From Arcuatula senhousia (Eukaryota > Mollusca > Bivalvia > Mytilida > Mytilidae): a stretch of DNA of 64,000 bases. Positions 1 through 10,919 of the stretch are shown here, piece by piece. Within the stretch, counting starts at the first letter, position 1. Each line of letters opens with the position of its first letter. Where the stretch lies: contig OZ020309.1 in NCBI GenBank assembly GCA_963971305.1, positions 19,089,001 to 19,153,000 of the forward strand, in the 5' to 3' direction. The notes below the pieces were generated by a model. It saw only the letters and a program-made list of their open reading frames with translations. It made no database searches and was not told the origin of the DNA. The position numbers and the translations under genes were made by a program.

Positions 1-714
1 CCATGTTGTAATATATTGTTTTATTATTTTCAATTTAGAATAGCAGATAATAAAAGTAGATTAGTACTTGTTTTTATTTACAACTTATGTTTTAGTAGGA
101 TTTTACTGGATGAAATGGCAACTTAGTTTTTACAGACAGTCATAACTGGTTCAAGAGATTCAACCTCTTATCCAACAGTTTCATGAACGAATACACTTAT
201 TATACATGTAGATTTAATGTTTTGTGGAATATATGTAAATGCATCAACCAAAATAAAAACTTACTTATATGTTGACAGTCAATCAGTATCATTTAAGTGA
301 TGTCACCTTTGTAAAGAAATTATAAAACGTCTTGACAAATAGAAAACAGAAGCTTGCATGTGAGTATATGAAAGATGACAATGAGGATAAAAGGACATAA
401 TATTAACTGGGATGACATTTTATGCAGACTGTATTTAACTTAGATAGTGTACCAAAAAGTGCATATGGCGCAGACTAAGTATCATATTACTTGTCTAAAG
501 ACGCGTCTATAGTCAAATTTTCAAACTGAGTTTTGATCATCTATACACCATCCTAATCTGTTTCTCGAAACTATTTGATACGCGTCTTTTGTCTGGACGT
601 CTCAATTATAGTTTTAAGAAAAAATAATTAAAAAAAATATCTAGTAACATTTAAACAACACATACTAATCTGTACGCAAACTGAAAGGGTTATAATTGGC
701 AAGCTCAAAATGAA
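1..714. other. gene-free AT-rich stretch
   Basis: No reading frame, splice-flanked exon or repeat that I recognise. Stops are frequent in all frames. Confidence 0.5.
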
Positions 715-798
715 AGTAATCAAACCTTAAATGGCCAAAAGAAAATACAAAACAAGACAAAGACAAACTAGAGAAATTGAAGATCGCAATGGTCTTGA

Positions 799-960
799 CT
801 TGATACTTACGACAAAATCCGCAAGTCCGATTGCAGAACTTGTTCATTCAAGGATAACTGCACATTCCGGGAATTCTGGCGTTCATCAGACTGCACAAAG
901 ACTTGTCATTGTCATCACAGACCTCTGCTAACGTGTAGGCAACCAGGCAGGCAAATATGA
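799..960 (+). other. short cysteine-rich open frame, possible orphan exon
   Basis: An open stretch of 53 codons bounded by stops contains seven cysteines in a compact pattern: DCRTC, DNC, SDC, then TCHC and LTC. No start codon with a signal peptide is attached. Immediately upstream is a dispersed repeat also seen near 43.74 and 51.82 kb. It could be a secreted-domain exon using the 'gattgcag' acceptor near 835, or chance. I do not recognise a family. Confidence 0.2.
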
Positions 961-1033
961 TACCTATTTTAAAAACATAGAAAAATATGTGTAGGCAACA
1001 GGGAAGTTATCATGATACCTATTTAGAAATATA

Positions 1034-1372
1034 AATTACAACAAAGTTCCAGACAAAAAATTTGGCAAAGCATGACGCGCGTTTCGTGTATTCAAGACTC
1101 ATCAGAGGCGCTCTACCAAAATTTGAAAATGCCAAAATTATATGAATGTGAAGAGCAATGTTACCCTAAAATGTCAAATGAGAAAAATAAATTATGACTA
1201 AGTACAACCTATGTCTAGGGTAGGCAAAACCTTAGGGTTTTGACAATTTAGAAATTTTTAACAGATAACTTATAGCTTTGATGTGTTTGTCAACACAAAA
1301 GTGTTGATGCCGGAGCGGGCTAACCTCGGGAAATTTAAACTCCACCAGCAGCGCTAACCATCACATAAGTTA
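1034..1372 (+). repeat. ~358-bp dispersed repeat, diverged copy
   Basis: Matches most of the unit arrayed at 41240-42220: 'acaacaaagttccagaca', 'gacgcgcgtttcg', 'ttcaagactcatcagaggcg', then 'ccggagcgggctaacctcgg' and 'ctccaccagcagcgctaacc'. Diverged by substitutions and short indels. Confidence 0.85.
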
Positions 1373-1374
1373 GA

Positions 1375-1540
1375 TATATAAATTACAACAAAGTTCCAGA
1401 CAATAAATAAATAATAGACAGACGTCTATTCAAGACTCACCAGAGGCGCTCTACCAAAAGTATAGATTGCCAAGATTATATGAATGTGAATGTGAAGAGC
1501 ATATAGATTAATGTAACCATATACAACAGAACCATAACAG
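1375..1540 (+). repeat. ~358-bp dispersed repeat, second partial copy in direct tandem
   Basis: Begins again with 'aacaaagttccagacaataa', followed by 'ctattcaagactcaccagag'. Similarity fades after about 165 bp, so this is a truncated second unit directly behind the first. Confidence 0.75.
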
Positions 1541-3364
1541 AATTGTGTAAGCAAGCAATTTACTAGTAAATACAGATTTTTAGGTTTAATCTGATTTTAA
1601 AAATGCATGTATTTAGAAATGGAAATAACTTTAGCCAATGGATAGGCAACAAGGCAAAACTCATATGATACGTATTTTACCGTTTATTTTGCCTCAATTA
1701 TAAATAGAAGGTGATAAACAAATTTGTAGGCAACAAAGCGGCAAGTATGATATCTTGTCTGAAAACAAAAATGAGTGATGTTTTACGCCCGTGCAACGCT
1801 TATCTAGGTTATTTACAGGCGAAAAAAAAAAGAAAAAAAAACACAAAAGAACTCTCGATGTTACGTAGCATGTGACTTAGTCTTGCAATGGTTCTGAGAG
1901 AACAATGCAGACCTTAAAAAACTGAACAAGTACATGTATGAAAGCTGCTTTGAGGTAGTAATAAAGAGTCAGTAATTTTCTAACAAAATTCTGCCTGGTA
2001 TTGTGTTTGTTCTTCCAACCCAGATATGATCTTTGAACACAAGAAAACAATATTGATTGTCAGATGATAAGATGATTACAAGGACAAAACTACATTTAAT
2101 CAACACAAAAATTCATTCAATGATACAACATATACATGCTGTACAGTAAATATCCACTTAAGAGACTCGCGATGGGAAAAAATATCACTTTCCCTGCAGT
2201 ATTAGAACCCTGCTGCAGGTCTCGTTAATAGAAGGACCCGTAGGATCACCAGCAAGAGGCTGAATTGTCCGATCCTACCAAACCCCCCTTTTCCAGTGTC
2301 GGTTAAAACACTCCTTCTGATTGGCTCTGTGTCCTAATTTCCTCCACTTAATCATAATCATATTCATTTCATGTGCATTAACCTGATATAGCCGATTTTA
2401 TGCTGCTTTGTAGGATAAAGCAATATTCAACTATAAAGTAACTAAGTTCCTGAAGTTCATGTTATGGGTAGAATCAATATTTAAATTGCTTTTCTCTGAA
2501 ACAAGAGGTTAAAAGTATAACTAACATACCTTTGACTAGTCTATATTTTGTTGAACAAGACATTTCTACACTGTTTACAACCCGTGACCTATATTAACTT
2601 CTGTTGATAACTATCATTGGACCTAATCAGTTCGGTTCCGTCTTGTATCAAGATCAGAAATTTAACAAACGTTCAGATAAAGACAATCTAGTAGAGTTTT
2701 CTCTTAACTTGTCAGTCAACATCCTGTTTCCATATTTTTTTACCACTACAAATGCGAACACTCTGAGAAACACAATTTACAGGAATTTGGGATTTTACCA
2801 TTTAACGATGTGTTTTCCGTTGGTACAAATGCATTTGACTGAAATGTTACATGTTTCTGCTATGATGGGATATTCGGTCTCAACTGCATTTACTTCGTAA
2901 ATTTGCACGTGCACGAGAAAACAGGGGCGATAACAAGCGCCCTTCAGTTCGTTGTGTCTTGGGATTCAGATTTCGTATTCATTTCCCCAAATCAAACGGT
3001 TATTTTCATAACTCTTTTTCTGAAATTAATATTATTCATTTTAAGGGTAGCAGGGGTATTTCTATGACCTGCGGCTAATTGTTTTTCTATGTGTCTTGAT
3101 GAAGGACAAATCCAGATCTCCTTTTTAGTGATATCAAGATAAGGTGTATGTGTGAAATGTTTTAACGCACTTTTTTACACATCCGAGTCATATCGGGAGC
3201 AAACTCCTCACCATTCGAGTTCCCGTCCGTAACGGCTCGTATACTAATCACTGCCCAGGGTTTTGAATGTGTATTGAATTTTCGTTTATTGTGTTCATTG
3301 TTCTCAAACTGCATATACACACTGATAGAAATTTTATTTCGGATAGTTCTGTTACAAGTAGCGA
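1541..3364. other. stretch without supported gene
   Basis: Contains an unassigned 98-codon ATG frame at 2604-2900 with no recognisable motif and no signal peptide, plus A-rich tracts near 1820. Nothing else is supported. Confidence 0.4.
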
Positions 3365-3992
3365 GATTTCATTAAATTATGTTCAGTAGTTTAAGAGTAC
3401 TTGTATTCACAACCTTAAATCACGATTTTTTAAAATGTTACATCCAAAGGGCCATAACTACAACAAAAATTTGCGTATAAAAAATTCCTGGTAATATGCA
3501 CAACTACATATGGTGAACTTCTTGCATACCAATATTCATTAAATTCAATTCAGTAGTTAAATAGGAGTTGCGTTCAAAAACTAATATCAGGATTTTTTGA
3601 AAAAAAATAAGTCTAAAGAGCCAAACTCCCACAAAAATTTGCGGATAAAAAATTCCTGGTAATATCCACAACTTCATATGGTGTTCTTCGTGCATACCAA
3701 GTTTCATTAAACTCTGTTAAGTGATTTGAGAGAAGTTGCGTTCACAAACTAAAATCAGGATTTTCTGAAAGTCCAAAGGGCCATAGTTCCCACAAAAAAT
3801 ACAGATAAAGAATTCCTAGTAATATGCACAACTACATATGATGTACTGGTTGCATACCAAGTTTCATTAAATTCTGTTCCGTAGTCTAAGTGGAATTGCT
3901 TTCACAAACTTTAATAACAGAGGGACGGAAGGGCTGACGGACCAATCAAAAACATTATACCCTTCGCAACTTCGTTGCATGGGGGTATAATA
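3365..3992 (+). repeat. short-unit repeat element ending in a hairpin
   Basis: About three and a half direct units of 160-168 bp share 'cctggtaatatgcacaac', 'gcataccaagtttcatta' and 'gggccataac'. The element ends in a stem at 3956-3989 ('tataccc...gggtata' with an inner 'gcaacttcgttgc'). The design, internal tandem units plus a terminal hairpin, resembles the elements at 11993 and 18501 although the sequence differs. Confidence 0.7.
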
Positions 3993-4063
3993 AACTAGAA
4001 AATGTGCCTATGAGCTTCAAAATGATCCCCTCGTTTTTGAAATATCATTTATCCTCAAATGCA

Positions 4064-4441
4064 TTACTTCACTCAAGAAATTTTATGAAAGACATCATGC
4101 ACTTATAGACAAATATGGGATTTCAATCCTCAGATGAGTGCAGATGTTGGTTTGTCATAGGGTTTTGTTTTGTCTTCCTTTACCGGATTTGACACGCTGA
4201 ATGGACTATTGGTAACGCGACGGGTTGCTATAGGAAGCACGAACTGCCTACTCTTCCGGAACACCTGAGTTCACTCTTGTTTCGACTGGAGTTCGCGATG
4301 TTGATTGATATTCAGTTATTTTGTGTTTCCATGTTTTACATGTTGTCTGTTTTTGTCCCGTTCTTGTTGGTGTTTACTGGTTTTGTTTCTGCCCTTTCGG
4401 ACTTTTGACATTCGGATACCCCATTGATACCTCTGCTTCTT
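4064..4441 (+). mobile_element. 5'-truncated 3' tail of the endonuclease-less Penelope-type RT element
   Basis: Matches, in opposite orientation, the last codons and the 3' region of the RT element at 25145-26490: 'ttcactcaagaaatttta', 'cagatgttggtttgtcat', 'gaatggactattggtaacgc'. It ends at 'cctctgcttct', where the 25.1-kb copy also ends. Only the end of the RT frame plus the 3' tail remains, as expected from incomplete reverse transcription. Confidence 0.85.
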
Positions 4442-4834
4442 GGTATACATATGCCCCAGTAGCAGCCTAGCACAGTTGCATACCCATTTTTTTACCTAGA
4501 CCTTGATTTTCCGGTTGATTGACTTTGATTATTGTTATTGCATATATTAGCAATGTTTAAGTTCTATAACACCTTTGATCCGAGAAACTGAAAATCCTTA
4601 TAATTGCAAAGTATAGTGGAAGTAAGAAAGAATAATGGTTTCTGATAATGACGGCAGGCGAGACAAACTTTATAGGTGTTACATCTTGTTATCTTGGTTT
4701 TTGTTACCCCACCTGCTAATAAAACAAATGTCCAGTGGCAGGGTCAGTTTTAATCAGTCGCTTCGCAAATTTGTTTTTAAACTAGTTGATGATGGATGCT
4801 TATATTCATGTCTATAGGCTATAATCCTGTGCAG
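4442..4834. other. no feature seen
   Basis: No supported gene or repeat. A 60-codon frame at 4635-4817 has no family resemblance. Confidence 0.4.
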
Positions 4835-5810
4835 CGACTTTTTTTTCTAGGCATTTCGGGAAGAGGGGCCAAGAAAAAAAAACAATTAACAATCTTTATC
4901 TTACTACTACTAAGGGGATATTGGGACTACTATTATTCATTTATTGACAATTACAATTACAAAAACTTAATGTTACATTCAGCTGCCAGTTTAACAAAGC
5001 TAAGTCTTCCATTCTCTCGTCTTTGTACAAAAAGTTTCTCCGGTCTCTAATGTGTCTAACCAGTGGTTATGGCTAACCACTATCTCTGCATGTAACGCTG
5101 GATGTTTCTTTGTGGTTACAAACTTGTAGGGCCTCATTTTCCTCCGACTGAACCAATAAAAAGTTCATGTCTTTGCCGGCTTCCTGTAAGATATATGTAT
5201 CTTGAAGATATATGTATCTTGTGGCTTGTCATAAGTAATTTTGGTTACTTCCAGTGGCGGCGATCTGTTCCGTACTCCTGCTGGTGTTCTGTGACCCTCG
5301 GCGCCACGAGAGGCGGGATCTTTTGACGATGGTGTGGTCGCTGGAGGTGGTGTTGTCTCTACCTTCGTATTCAGTGAGGTGGGTTCCGGCGGGTCATTTT
5401 CTCGTACTTCCTCCTCATCTGAAGCATTAGGAGTAGTCGGTGTCTATACTCCCATCTGTTTTTGTACATTCTGTGTCGTCATTCTGTGCTTGCAGGTTAG
5501 CAGTCAGGGTGGTATTTCCATTCTCCTCTGCCTTGCCCTGCAGGAATGCCTTCAGCCTCCGGTTATTCCTTTCAGCTCTAGCGTTTGATGTCTTCTTCCG
5601 TCTTTTATGACTGGAGAGTTCTGGTAGCTGGCCGGGTTTGCTTCTCCAATTTATCACTAACTTGTAGTTTCCATTTCGAGCGGTAAGTGTCCAACTCGAC
5701 TTCTGGTCATCAAGCAGGTGTAAAATGGTAAACACATCACGTGTTAGCACCGAGGACGTCTGTATATCATCATCCGTTCCCATCATCTGAACTCATAAAT
5801 GGCAGCTAGT
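4835..5810 (-). pseudogene. decayed tandem copy of unknown basic/acidic protein
   Basis: This is the second copy of the ~1-kb cassette at 5836-6803, head to tail on the same strand. The N-terminal part is open at 5427-5786 (119 codons), begins with MM and aligns almost residue for residue with the other copy through the basic tract 'HKRRKKTSNARAERNNRRLK'. It then hits a stop where the sister copy continues with a long acidic stretch. Further downstream the linker (KDPA...RNRSPPLEVTK) is in another frame, and the C-terminal region at about 5000-5210 is interrupted by indels, including a duplicated 'agatatatgtatctt'. A pseudogene is the simplest reading. Function unknown. Confidence 0.65.
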
Positions 5811-5835
5811 TTGGGTGGCATATTCGGTGATAAAG

Positions 5836-6803
5836 CGATTATTTTTTTTCTAGGGCATTTCGGGAGAAGAGGCCAAGAAAAAAAAAACAGATTAACAATT
5901 CAGATCTAACTTCTAGGGGTTTTAGGGCTACTTTTATTCATTTATTCACATTTACACAAATCTAATGTTATATTCTGCTGCCAACTTTTGCAGATCTTCT
6001 AGTCTCTCATCTTTGTACAGGAAGTTTCGTCTGTCTCTTATGTCTATCCAGTGGTTGTGGCTTCTAAGTACCTCTGCATGTAATTCTGGATGCCTCTTGG
6101 TTGAAACTATCTTATACAGCCTCATTGACTCAGATTGCACTAGTACAAAGTTCATGCTTTTGCCTTTTTCCTGTAGGATGTATGTATCTTGCGGCTTATC
6201 ATACGTAACTTTTGTCACTTCTAGTGGTGGTGATCTGTTCCTAACCCCTGCAGGTGTTGTATGACCCTCGGCACCTCGGGGGCGGGATCTTTCGACTTTG
6301 GTGTGGTCGCTTGAAGTGGCGGTGTCTCTGTCTTTGTTTTCAGTGAGGCGGGTTCCGGTGGGTCAGTATCACGTACATCCTCCTCATCTGAGGCGTTAGG
6401 AGTAGGGTCATCATCCTCGGATTCCGAGTCAGCGTCCATGCTCCCATCTGTCTTTGTTGATTCTGTCTCATCTGTAGTTTCTTGCAGGTTAGCGGACTGA
6501 GCGGAATTTCCGTTCTCCTCTGCCTTGCGCTGCAGGAATGCCTTTAGCCTCCGGTTGTTCCTTTCAGCTTTAGCCTTAGAAGTCTTCTTCCGTCTTTTAT
6601 GACCAGAGAGATCTGGTAGCTGGCCAGGTTTGCTTCTCCAATTTATCACCAATTTGAAGTTTCCATTTCGAGCGGTGAGCGTCCAACTCGACTTCTGGTC
6701 ATCAAGTAGGTGTAGTATGGTGAACACGTCTCGCGGCAGCACCGATGACGTCTGTATATCATCTTCTTTGTCCATCATCTGAACTCAAAGATGGTGGCTA
6801 TCT
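5836..6803 (-). repeat. proximal unit of ~1-kb tandem duplication
   Basis: Direct duplication with 4835-5810, including both flanks: 'ctagggcatttcgggagaag' on the low-coordinate side and 'catctgaactca' just upstream of the ATG. The duplicated unit is therefore larger than the coding region. Confidence 0.8.
5952..6778 (-). pseudogene. unrecognised ~275-residue protein, one-base frameshift
   Basis: Two frames cover what looks like one protein. The 185-codon frame at 6221-6778 starts MM and holds a tryptophan-bearing segment (SSWTLTARNGNFKLVINW), an Arg/Lys-rich helix (HKRRKKTSKAKAERNNRR) and a long Asp/Glu/Ser stretch. The 88-codon frame at 5952-6218 ends in AAEYNIRFV and is rich in charged residues. 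Compared with the sister copy, the sequence after KDPA near 6278 lacks one base, which puts the linker RNRSPPLEVTK into the second frame. The ATG follows directly on 'gagttcag', a possible splice acceptor, so an upstream non-coding exon is possible. I do not recognise the family; a basic tract followed by an acidic tail suggests nucleic-acid binding, as an inference only. It may belong to a mobile element. Confidence 0.55.
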
Positions 6804-7985
6804 GTTGACATGTTGACGAATTAAATGTAATACGACAAGAACTAAAGCGACTATGACTGACTGGGGAGTTTAACGTCGTTACTATACCAAGACAATTAGC
6901 AGTTATGTGCCATGGGTCGTTAACTTCAATATGGTTTTTATTTTTCTATTAAGCTGCAATTTTTAACGATAAAACATTTTTTGCATACATTTTTATAGTA
7001 AATTTACCGATATTACCTATTATATAAAATCTTTTAAATATAAAGCAAAATTAATGGAAAAGTTTTGTGGGATTTTTTTGTAATTGTCAGAAAAGAGGGG
7101 AAATAATTTCCATCATTCTAAAACCGGTGGCTAATTCCGGAACGATGACGGCTATAGGTTTTCTGGATTAATTAATTAGGTTAATTAGCAAATTGCAGAC
7201 ATAATTGCAACGCGCTTATCAAATTTTTAAAGGACCCGACCATCCCCTGTTTTTGATATATGAAGCTTGGTCGTAGCATTTGTTGTTTAGGCTGCAACCC
7301 GGCTAGAAAAAAAAGCTTCGTTATTTTAGAATTATAGATTCTCAAAACAGAAACATTATCGTTTTATTGTTGTTGTCGCTGTAATAAAAAGTTGTAGGGA
7401 GAGGGTTTTTTGTGTGTGTTTGATTTTTTTCTTATTAAGTTAAATTCTTTTCTTTATATTTTACAGAACTCAACGTTTTTTTTCCAAACTTACATGATTT
7501 ATAATTTTTCTTCCCAGTATCTATCAAATGTACATTACAAGACAGTTGTGTGATAGTCAAGATGTTCATGTCCAACACCAAACCAAAACTATGTTTGATA
7601 ATGCGACACATATATTATTATGAATTTTGAATCAGAAATAAACATTCATACAGCAAATTGTTGTTTGATGTTTTTTGGACACTTTTAGTACCATTTGATG
7701 TGTTTCTTTTTATTAAGTAAACTTTTTAAGTGTTTTGAAGTGAGTTCTTTTTTTTATTTTTAAGAATTTTTTTTTTCGATAAGTTACATTGTCAATCCCA
7801 TACAAGTACAAATGTAATGTGTTAGAATGTTGTGAAAGTTATATCGACACATTTCTATTCCAGTACAATATATTTCTCTTAATTTAAAATAAAATCTATT
7901 CAATATAAAATCTAGAAATTATTTTTAATTTTGTGTCAAAACATGACTGCGGTCAATTTCTCATATTGTTCAGAAAACTTGATGA
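6804..7985. other. non-coding, includes 3' flank of the TRIM-like gene
   Basis: No supported gene. From about 7500 to 7985 the sequence matches the 3' flank of the pseudogene copy near 57345 and 58440 ('gatgttcatg', 'cattactgcggtc'-like spacing before the stop). It is therefore probably 3' UTR or flank carried in the duplication. The minus strand has AATAAA-type hexamers near 7754. Confidence 0.5.
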
Positions 7986-7989
7986 AATC

Positions 7990-9669
7990 TTAAGCAAAGT
8001 TATGTATCAACACATCGCCTATTTCATTTCCCACTAGAAGTCGGTTCCTTATGGCATCAAAACACACAGCGTGTGGTTCCTCCAAACCATCTTTCTCGGT
8101 CAATACTTTTCTACTCTTCTTTCCATCTTCTGACAACATGACGACACTGTTGTCTACTATATCATTCACGAAAATGTTGCCGTATGTATCTACGGCTATT
8201 CCGAAAGGACCTCTCAATACTGATGGATCTTTGAACTTCCAAAGTTCTTTACCTTCTATGTCACAACAAGTGACAGTTTCATAACTGCGGTCTGTAAAGA
8301 ACAGTTTATTGTTATTATTTGTAATGTAAGAATATAATGGCAAATTTGTTTTATAAAGTAATGAACTATTACCGGTGTTGACGGACATCTTGATGATTCC
8401 CTTTCCATGAACACAACAGTAAATGTGTTGATCACTGTATGTTATTCCAAAGCAGAAATTATCGGTTCTAATAGATCTCTTGATACTGGATGATTGAATG
8501 TCTACAATACTGACGGTCTTGTCAGTACCAGATGTAACTGCTAAGGTGTTCTGGTCTATCACGGCGACATCAAAGACATACTTTCCTGGTACTGGAATGG
8601 TTGATACTACTTTACCCGATTCATCGACGACAGCGATGGGATTTCTTCGGCTGAAGTCACAGATCAGGATCTTACCGTCAGGTAGGACAGACAAACCTGT
8701 AAGATCGCGACATTTATGCATGAACGAAGTAGTGCGATTAAGTTTTATTTCATCAAACGAACTCTGTTTTTTAGGTTGAATGATCTGTGCCTGTTTCTCT
8801 TTGGACTTTTTCATCACGATTTTGACTGGAATCTTCTCTGTATTGAGGGTCGCGAGTTGTTCGACTTTTAGTATACGTTTAATTTCATCAATTGTCACCA
8901 AAGATAATTGAACTTTGTCGGTTTTTCCTGTATCGATTAATTCATGAATATGCTCATCATTCTTTTGTGTTTTTGTAATTATTTCTCTTAATGCTTTGTA
9001 TATCTGGAGCTCAGAACCGTATATTTTCACGCTCTTCAATTGGGCTTGTAGCTCAGTAGTTTTCGCTTTTCTATTTTGCAAATCATCGGACGCTTCAAGT
9101 ACAGCAGATTTTATCTTTTGTGTGGTTCCATCTATTTCGGCCTTCATTTTTTCTTGGGCGTCACGAACTCGACTAACAACCTGGTCACATAGCTTGTCCA
9201 CTTCTCTCTTCATTTGGTCATGGTTGTCATCAGCGCCTTCCTGGTTTTCATTGAGAACCTTTATTATCGTCGTCATATTATCCAAGGACTCAGACAAAGC
9301 CGTGTTCGCTTCCCGAAATAGTTCCGAATCTTTAATGCCTGCGACAACATCAGAAAGACTGACTACACCTTTACAGCTGGAATGGCTCGGTATACACGAT
9401 AAACATATCATTTGATCATGGTGTTTGCAGAGAAGTTGGAACTCTTCATTATGGATTTCACATTTGGTTTCTTGGAATGGTATGAAGGAACCGAGTGTGT
9501 TTATTGCAGAGAGCGCAATGGTTACATGCTGTTTAGACATCGGAGATATATCATGGAACTCCTTGCACTTATTACAGAAGTAGGCAGTGCATTTGGGACA
9601 CAATTCAGTGGCTGGCTTGGTAATTTTACGCTGTTCACAAGTTTGGCATAGTGGACTGTTCGATGCCAT
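7990..9669 (-). CDS. TRIM-like protein: two B-boxes, coiled coil, NHL-type propeller
   Basis: A single intact exon of 559 codons. I start at the second ATG (MASNSPLC) because 'ttttatttcag' immediately precedes it, which looks like the acceptor of a 5'-UTR intron, and because the paralogue at 60183 starts identically; the longer frame adds only five residues. B-box 1-like zinc ligands: C8, C11, C24, C27, C32, C35, H39, H48. B-box 2: C70, H73, C81, H84, C89, C92, H96. A charged heptad-like region at about 125-265 should be the coiled coil. From about 310 to the end come repeated blades of the NHL/six-bladed type (GLSVLPDGKILICDFSRR; GPFGIAVDTYGNIFVND). No RING finger precedes the B-boxes, unlike canonical TRIM E3 ligases, so ligase activity cannot be assumed. 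Such B-box/NHL genes are strongly expanded in bivalves. Likely cytoplasmic scaffold or sensor; partner unknown. Confidence 0.9.
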   Translation of the reverse strand: MASNSPLCQTCEQRKITKPATELCPKCTAYFCNKCKEFHDISPMSKQHVTIALSAINTLGSFIPFQETKCEIHNEEFQLLCKHHDQMICLSCIPSHSSCKGVVSLSDVVAGIKDSELFREANTALSESLDNMTTIIKVLNENQEGADDNHDQMKREVDKLCDQVVSRVRDAQEKMKAEIDGTTQKIKSAVLEASDDLQNRKAKTTELQAQLKSVKIYGSELQIYKALREIITKTQKNDEHIHELIDTGKTDKVQLSLVTIDEIKRILKVEQLATLNTEKIPVKIVMKKSKEKQAQIIQPKKQSSFDEIKLNRTTSFMHKCRDLTGLSVLPDGKILICDFSRRNPIAVVDESGKVVSTIPVPGKYVFDVAVIDQNTLAVTSGTDKTVSIVDIQSSSIKRSIRTDNFCFGITYSDQHIYCCVHGKGIIKMSVNTGNSSLLYKTNLPLYSYITNNNNKLFFTDRSYETVTCCDIEGKELWKFKDPSVLRGPFGIAVDTYGNIFVNDIVDNSVVMLSEDGKKSRKVLTEKDGLEEPHAVCFDAIRNRLLVGNEIGDVLIHNFA

Positions 9670-10321
9670 CTGAAATAAAACCAATAAGTCTGTGAAAATT
9701 CTATAAAAAAGCGTAGTTATACAGAAAACCCAATTACACTATGTTATCAAAGTAAATATGATAAACAAATAGTGCATAGTTCAAGCAATATTGTATAATA
9801 AATCTTTGCCATGCGCAGCATGATTCGATCGTACGTAACACCCTGTACGTCTGAGGCCCATATGGATAGCCAAAATGCTTTTGACACATGCAGCCTATGG
9901 TGGATATACCTTTAATTTTGTATCAACTGCTTGAAAATATATTTTTTTAAAAAACATTGTTTTCTTTAAAATCGGACAATATAAAGTTTTAATTGTTGCC
10001 CCTATTTGTCCCTAATTGACAAAATTTGCCTGCAATTAAACGTTTCAAAATCAATAAAAGTTGCATTTTGTCTGCCGTTTAGGCTAATTGATTCTAATGA
10101 AAAGGGGGACCCCTAAATGAATACAATCTATGGTTTAAGTGTAATAAATATTATTGTCCAAATTCATAGCTTTTGGTCAACAAGAACAAAAGTAATTGTA
10201 AAAGAAATGAAATTTACATTTTGCCCTCTTTAGACCCCAAATTTTTGAAGGAAAAGGGGGACCCCTAAAGACAATCCTATCCATCCTGTCATGGTAAGCA
10301 GTCGCATTTTATTATTTTATG
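9670..10321. other. 5' flank of the TRIM-like gene shared with the paralogue
   Basis: Similar to 60184-60636: 'atcaaagtaa', 'catatggatagccaaa', 'tttgcctgcaat', and then an 'aatgaaaag' block. The duplication therefore includes upstream sequence and probably the promoter. The block with 'ttgccctctttagacc' near 10216 recurs near 61420. Confidence 0.65.
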
Positions 10322-10919
10322 TTATCATGTTGGAGAAACGTGAACACACCATGTAATAAGTGACATATTTGTGCTGAGATATGGTCTGTTTGTTCTGGGC
10401 CGTTACTGGCCGTGTATGTAAAAAATTTAAAACAATCGAATAAAGTTATTGTGGGAACTCGGACCCTAGGCCTAAAATAAATTTTATCCATCCTTTACTG
10501 TTATGCAATCGCATTGTAAAAAATTTAAAGCAATCGAATAAAGTTATTGTGGGAACTCGGACCCTAGGCCTAAAATAAATTTTATCCATCCTTTACTGTT
10601 ATGCAATCGCATTGTAAAAAATTTAAAACAATCGAATAAAGTTATTGTGGAAACTCTTAGTTAAAGGACAACGACAACGGACGACAACTGCGTCATATAA
10701 TAAAACGACCGGAAAAAGATGATCAAAGATCGTATAAAAAGTTTTTAATTTCCTCATTTCTTTATTACAAAGTGATATGAGATTATGTTTGACTTGTGTT
10801 TTTCATGGTATTAAAGATACACATACACGGCCAGTAACGGCCCAGAACAAACAGACCATATCTCAGCACAAATATGTCACTTATTACATGGTGTGTTCAC
10901 GTTTCTCCAACATTTGATA
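10322..10919. mobile_element. foldback/MITE-like element with ~90-bp inverted termini
   Basis: Sequence 10322-10417 ('atgttggagaaacgtgaaca' ... 'ggccgttactggccgtgtat') is repeated as its reverse complement at 10823-10919 with only a small indel. The interior has no coding capacity and contains the 98-bp tandem repeat listed separately. A perfect match of this kind over about 88 bp cannot be chance. Confidence 0.9.
10418..10660 (+). repeat. 98-bp tandem repeat, about 2.4 units
   Basis: Units start with 'gtaaaaaatttaaa' at 10418, 10516 and 10614, exactly 98 bp apart. Each contains 'gttattgtgggaactcgg' and 'ggcctaaaataaatttta'. The third unit is cut short near 10650. Units 1 and 2 are almost identical, which points to a recent expansion. 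Confidence 0.92.

Noticed and set aside
2604..2900. 98-codon frame as a gene
   Set aside because: No motif, no signal peptide, no flanking splice logic; length is within chance in this AT-rich DNA.
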